Shown here one piece after another: positions 58,768-64,000 of a stretch of DNA of 64,000 bases. The notes below the pieces were generated by a model, which was not told the origin of the DNA, did no database searches, and worked only from the letters and a program-made list of their open reading frames with translations. Numbering within the stretch: position 1 is the stretch's first letter; each line of letters starts with the position of its first letter. Position numbers and translations under genes: made by a program. The stretch is from contig OZ023211.1 of assembly GCA_963995525.1 (NCBI GenBank), positions 60,472,487 through 60,536,486 on the forward strand, given 5' to 3'. Source of the stretch: Escarpia spicata. Lineage: Eukaryota; Annelida; Polychaeta; Sabellida; Siboglinidae.

Positions 58768-61476
58768 GAATTGGGATTGACAGGATATGTAATGTTTAGG
58801 AAAGATAGAATAGGAAGAAGGGGAGGTGGAGTTATTTTATATATTAAAGAATCTATCCAGGCTTATGAAATAAAATTAGACAGAGAAGCAGATTGCGAAG
58901 AAGCTGTTTGGTGTAACTTAGTTATAGGAAACTCAACGTTAACGGTTGGATTAGTTTATCGAAGTCCAAACATAAGCATAGAAGAGAATGAAAAAATACA
59001 AAATGCTATAAGGGAAGTGAGCAAACGGGACTGTGTTATTATGGGGGGTTTTAACCATGGGCATATAAAATGGAAATCTCTACAGAGTATGGGTAGTGAG
59101 GACCACAAGTTTTTAGTTTTAGTACAAGATAGTTTCCTTTCTCAAAATGTGCTAGAACCAACCAGGGGAGAGAATGTGTTAGACTTAGTTTTGTCCTCAC
59201 AGAATGAATTAGTTGACAATGTTAAATTATGTGAGCCTACGGGAAGTAGTGATCACAACCAGATACATTTTACCATCAAAATAAAATCAGAAAGAAATAA
59301 TAAAAACAGTTCAGGAGAAATGTCCACAAGAAGATATAAGGAAATGAGAAAATATTTAGCAAAGATAGACTGGAATAACACACTGAAGAATAAGACAGCA
59401 ACAGAATGCTGGAATATCTTTAAAAATTAAATAGAGTGCATCGTAGAAAAATTTGTTCCCTTCAAAAAACAAGGGAAACGGACAAGAAAGAAATACTTAT
59501 CGAAAGAAGCCATTAGAAAAATTAAGTATAAACAAATGATGTGGAAGTCATATAGACGTACTGGAAATGACGAAGACTACAACATTTATAAAGAAGCACT
59601 AAACCAAGCTACAGCTGAAATTAGAAATTCAAAGAGAAGCTATGAACATAAATTAGCTTGTAATATAAAACATGACAGCAAGAGTTTTTACGCGTACGTT
59701 CGAAGCAAACAGAAAGTTCAGGATAAGGTCGGTCCTCTAGAAGATAGTGCTGGAAATATAATATCAGAAGGATTCTTAATGGCAAAAGACCTGAATGAGT
59801 ATTTTAGTTCAGTGTTTATCAGAGAAGACACTAGTTCACTGCCAGTACCAGAGGCTAAGTTCAAGGGGGCAGAATCATAATATTTAAGACAGTTAATTGT
59901 AACCCCAAAAATGGTAGCTAAGAAAATTAGGGCTATGAAGGATGATAAATCACCTGGAGTGGATGGTATTCCACCCAAACTACTATTGAAAATTGTAGAA
60001 CAAATTAGCATACCGCCTGCAACAGTTTTAAACTTGTCATTAGAAGAGGGAGTGGTTCCTTTAGAATGGAAAGAAGCAAACATTATACCGTTATTTAAAA
60101 AAGGTTCGAGAAACAAGTCAAATAATTATAGACCAGTTAGTTTAACATCGGTGATTTGTAAATTATTAGAAAGACTAATTAAAGATCACATGGTGGATTT
60201 TCTTGTTAAACATAACTTGATAAACCCATCTCAACATGGGTTTCTAAAAGCGAGGTCATGCTTAACAAATATGCTTTTTGGAAGATATCACTAAGTGGGT
60301 AGATGATGGATCACCAGTAGATATCATCTACTTAGATTTTCAAAAAGCTTTCGACAAAGTGCCACATCAAAGATTACTGCTTAAACTAAAGGCCCATGGC
60401 ATAGGAAATGGTATAATTAACTGGATAGAAAAATGGCTGATTGACAGAAGACAACGGGTAGTTGTTGATGGGGAGACTTCAAAATGGAAATCACTTTTGA
60501 GTGGGGTTCCACAGGGATCAGTACTGGGACCTATATTATTCTTAATATATATAAACGATTTGGATGATGATATAGCTAGCAAGGTGTTGAAATTTGCAGA
60601 TGATTAAAAAGTGTTTAGAAGGATTAAAAGTGATGGAGATAAACAGCATTTACAAGATGATCTTGACAGGTTGATCAAATGGTCTGAAAAGTGGCAAATG
60701 TTGTTCAATTTTGGGAAATGTAAATGCCTTCACACAGGACATGGGAACGAATATGTAGAATATACAATGGGGGGAACTGTACTAAGTACTACTGTAAAAG
60801 AAAAAGACTTAGGGTTGACAATTAGTGCTGACATGAAAGTTTCAGAGCAGTGTGGAATTGCAGCTTCAAAAGGAAATCAAATCCTTGAATTGATTAGGCG
60901 AAATATAGCATATAAAGAAAAAGAACTAATAATACCGCTGTACAAAACAATAGTTAGGCCTCATTTAGAATATTGTATACAAGCGTGGAGGCCATACCGC
61001 AAGAAGGACATAGATATGCTAGAAAGAGTACAGAGGAGAGCGACTAAAATGATACCAAAACTGAGGAATCTTAGTTATGAAAAACGCCTAAAAGAATGTG
61101 GTTTAACAACACTTGAGACCAGGAGATTGAGAGGAGATCAGATAGAAGTGTTTAAAATATTGAATGGTTATGAAAATATTGATAGAAATATGTTTTTTTC
61201 AGTTAAGAAAGATAGAAAGGACATGAAGTTACATTAGTAAAGGAGCAGTGTAGACGTAAGAAAGTTCTCATTTTCACAAAGGACTGTGAATGAATGGAAC
61301 AGATTATCTGATGATTGTGTGGGTGTTAGTAGTGTGAATATGTTTAAAAATAAAATCGACACATACCTCAGAAGGGCTGGATATATGTAAATAAAAGGGT
61401 TGGACTCTCGATAAGCCAAAGGGCTTCCTTGTCCACCTGCCATCTAGAGTTAATTCTCTGGATGGCAATCTTGTTC
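58768..61476 (+). mobile_element. CR1-like LINE, family A, copy 3 (longest copy)
   Basis: 5'-truncated inside the endonuclease at ELGLTGYVMFRKDRIGRRGG, with a run through GLVYRSPNISI, MGGFNH (GDFN expected) and GSSDHNQIHF. The reverse transcriptase follows: DDKSPGVDGIPPKLLLKIVE, NNYRPVSLTSVICKLLERLI, IYLDFQKAFDKVPHQRL, GVPQGSVLGPILFLIYINDL, KFADD. The C-terminal part is RPYRKKDIDMLERVQRRATK then RNLSYEKRLKECGLTTLETR. Lesions: TAA at 59428-59430, TAA at 59878-59880, a frameshift near 60280 and TAA at 60605-60607 directly after FADD. Only a handful of changes separate it from an intact frame, so it is a fairly recent copy. Confidence 0.92.
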
Positions 61477-61496
61477 AATTTGGTTAAATCTTTTTA

Positions 61497-62324
61497 AAGA
61501 TTGCCACCCAGAGAATTAAATCTAGATGGCAGGTGGACAAGGAAGCCTTTTGGCTTATCGAGGGTCCAACCCTTTTTATATACGTGTATTCCGCCTTTCC
61601 AACCATTCAATATTTTAAAAACTTTTATCTGATCTCCTCTCAATCTCCTGGTCTGTTTCTTGTAGGCGTATTTAAGGCGTAACTAAGATCCCTCAGTTTC
61701 TGTATCATTTTAGTCGCTCTCCTCTATATTTGTTCTAGAATATCTATGTTTTTCTTGCGATATTGCATCCACGCTTGTATACAATATTCTAAATGAGGCC
61801 TAACTATTGTTTTGTACAGCGGTATTATTAGTTTTTATTATTCGGTATTATTAGTTAGTTATTACTTTTTCCTTATACGCTATATTTCGTCTAATTAATC
61901 CAAGAGTTTGAAGCTGCATTTCCGTACTGCTCTGAAACCTTCATATCACCACTAATGGTTAACCATAAGTCCTGTTCTTTGACAGTAGTACCTAGTACAG
62001 TGCCCCATTGTATATTATACATCTTCATTCCCATGTCCTGTGTGGAGGCATTTACATTTCCCAAAATTGAACAACATTTGCCATTTTTCAGACCATTTAA
62101 TCAACCTGTCAAAATCATCTTGTAAATGCAGTTTATCTCCATCACGTTTAATCCTTCTAAACACGTTTGTATCATCCGCAAATTTCACCACCTTGCTTGT
62201 TATATCATCGACCAAATCATCGATATATATTAAGCGTAATGTACATAGGTCCCAGTACTAATCCCTGTGGTATCCCACTCAAAACGTATTTCTAGTTTGA
62301 ATCTTCCCCATCAACTACTACTAT
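61497..62324 (-). mobile_element. CR1-like LINE, family A, copy 4 (inverted, tail-to-tail with copy 3)
   Basis: Its 3' end (complement of GATTGCCACCCAGAGAATTA...) starts 20 bp from the 3' end of copy 3. It extends back through ERVQRRATKMIQ-like and FRRIKRDGDKLHLQDDFDRL to KFADDTN (intact YADD-equivalent FADD-T) and then the GIPQG region, where it is truncated. Frameshifts and small duplications (near 61830-61860) are present. Confidence 0.87.
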
Positions 62325-62925
62325 TAATGTCAGTGTGAAAAATTATATAACATCGCCGTGCTATGAAAACGGTTCTGTTCGATGTTTCACCGCTCCATCC
62401 GCCTTTGTGATAATTGTTCGACTTCAAATCCACTGTTGACTTTGCATATAGTAATATTATTATTTACATACCTTAGGAGATTTGCATATGTTCAACGAAG
62501 GGTTACAAGTATGCTAAGAAGCTCCAGTTGACTAAGATAACATGGTGTAGGCTATTCAAGAGTACAACATCTTTACATATATCTGTTGACCGCTCCGGTC
62601 AGATATGTGTCAATTCTCCCTTTGAGCAATTTCACAATCAGTTCAGGAGGGACCAGGTAGGATGTAACTTGGTGTTGGGGTTAGGCAACGTCGTTATCGA
62701 TAAGACATCGATTATCTGTGGTAATGATTATTATTAACTTGTTTTTCATTCGTCCCTGTTGAAGCTCTGAAGTTAAAACACATAGCATTTTGTTCCGATG
62801 ATGTAAGTCATGTTATGAAGCTGCTGCACTAACGTCCAGTCGGAAATGTCGGAAACCCCGTTGATATTGACTCGTTAAAACACTTAACATTTAGTTTCGA
62901 TGATGTAAGTCATCGATTAAGGGAA
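62325..62925. other. Spacer between LINE copies 4 and 5
   Basis: No gene seen. The phrase TTCGATGATGTAAGTCAT near 62896 recurs in diverged form (TTCCGATGATGTAAGTCATG) near 62792, so there is a short local duplication. Confidence 0.55.
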
Positions 62926-63447
62926 ATCAAATCCTTGGATTAATTAGGCGAAACATAACGTATAAGGAAACAGAGTTAATAAAACCGCTGTACACAACAA
63001 TAGTTTGGCTTCATTTAGAATATTGTATTCAAGCGTGGAGGCCATATCGCAGGAAGGACATAGATATGTTAGAAAGAGTACAGAGGAGAGCAACTAAATG
63101 ATACCAACACTGAGGGATCTTAGTTATGAAATACGCCTAAAAGAATGTGGTTTAACAACATTAGAGACCAGGAGATTGAAAGGAAATCAGATAGAAATGT
63201 TTAAAATATTGAATGGTTATGAAAATATTGATAGAAATATTTTGTTCTCAGTTAATTAAAATAGAAAGACTAGAGGACATGAAGTTACATTAGTAAAGAA
63301 GCAGTGTAGATTAGATATAAGAAAGTTCTCATTTTTACAAAGGACTATAAATTAATGGAACGAACAGATTATCTGATGATTGTGTGGGTACTAGTAGTGT
63401 GAATATGTTTAAAAATAAAATCGACAAATACCTCAGAGGGGCGGGAA
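62926..63447 (+). mobile_element. CR1-like LINE, family A, copy 5 (3' fragment)
   Basis: Begins AAATCAAATCCTTGGATTAA and carries the same C-terminal region (ERVQRRATK, frameshift at AAATGATACCAA, then KECGLTTLETRRLKGNQIEM, NGYENIDRNILFSVN). It lacks the last ~90 bp of the 3' UTR found in copies 2 and 3 and passes instead into a TA run and the block shared with 49215. Confidence 0.87.
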
Positions 63448-63465
63448 ATATATATATATATATAT

Positions 63466-64000
63466 ATTGGGTATATGCAATTGGAGGTGCACACGCACCA
63501 ACATAAATAAATCAATCACGTGGGCCTGGACACGATGTTGGTTATGTCTGAACGGGGTATCAAAGTTGGCACGGCCCTTTGTCTCCGTAAACCTTACCCC
63601 TGACGTGAACTACTTTCAGGTGCCGAAGATAAGGGGTAATCGCATCAGTTCACAAAGAAACGTTTCTGGTGAGCCTCAGCGAATATTCACCACGTATCGA
63701 CGCCAGTGCAACTGGTTTGCATTGTCTCTCTCTCTATATATGGATCTCAAACAGAGACTCAGATCAATTGTCTTTAGTAGAGAGAGACAAGTGATGGTGT
63801 GTGTAGCTGGTGATTTTAATGCACGCGTGGGCACATCGGTGATAGGATATGTGGAATCAGTCGGGGAGGTGGTTTCGGAAGGGGAACAAGGAACCACGAG
63901 GGCTGGGCGTTGGTATAGTTGGTGATGCCATATGGGCTGACAGCGACCGGGTTGTTCTTCCGAAAGACGGACATCCATAAAGTGTTTTATAGGAGTGGCC
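63466..64000 (+). mobile_element. Second copy of the LINE endonuclease fragment (runs off the window)
   Basis: The frame 63467-63925 reads TPDVNYFQVPKIRGNRISSQ, then LYMDLKQRLRSIVFSRERQ and VMVCVAGDFNARVGTSVIGY, in one frame where the copy at 49215 is shifted. GDFNARVG again marks the endonuclease catalytic block. Confidence 0.72.

Overview
This is an AT-rich piece of animal nuclear DNA. It has GT..AG introns, many short exons, two conserved metazoan genes and a heavy load of LINE retrotransposons, cut-and-paste transposons, satellites and long CA/TA arrays. It looks like an invertebrate (a marine lophotrochozoan or a basal deuterostome would fit), but the sequence alone does not fix the phylum. 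There are no operons, CRISPR arrays or recognisable RNA genes.

Layout. 1-1.3 kb: decayed two-exon copy of an uncharacterised invertebrate gene family (DUF7869-like). 1.7-3.8 kb: tandem repeats running into two exons of a laminin-G-domain gene on the + strand. 3.9-8.4 kb: a TIR element (3904-4872) and two LINE fragments. 11.1-34.7 kb (- strand): a complete nuclear poly(A) polymerase gene. I could assemble 19 coding exons with consistent phase; they total 2145 nt, or 714 codons plus stop. Intron 12 carries a 3.2-kb piggyBac element with TTAA on both sides. The 7.6-kb intron 1 carries several MITE/foldback elements. 34.7-50.3 kb: intergenic, almost wholly repeats. It holds a near-symmetric ~690-bp palindrome built on CA/TG arrays, one LINE inserted in another, members of one CR1-like family, a second TIR element and large CA arrays. 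50.4-57.2 kb (- strand): a complete six-exon SLC16 (monocarboxylate-transporter-like) MFS gene of 515 codons, with a degraded PHD-finger LINE in its last-but-one intron. 58.7-64 kb: three more copies of the same CR1-like LINE, two of them tail-to-tail, and the start of a duplicated block also seen at 48.6-49.8 kb.

The two intact host genes have unrelated jobs: 3'-end polyadenylation of mRNA in the nucleus, and solute transport across a membrane. The window is therefore not a functional gene cluster. Its most unusual feature is a minisatellite at 2.5-2.9 kb whose unit is a 3' splice site plus the first bases of the laminin-G exon, giving an array of ten near-identical acceptors.
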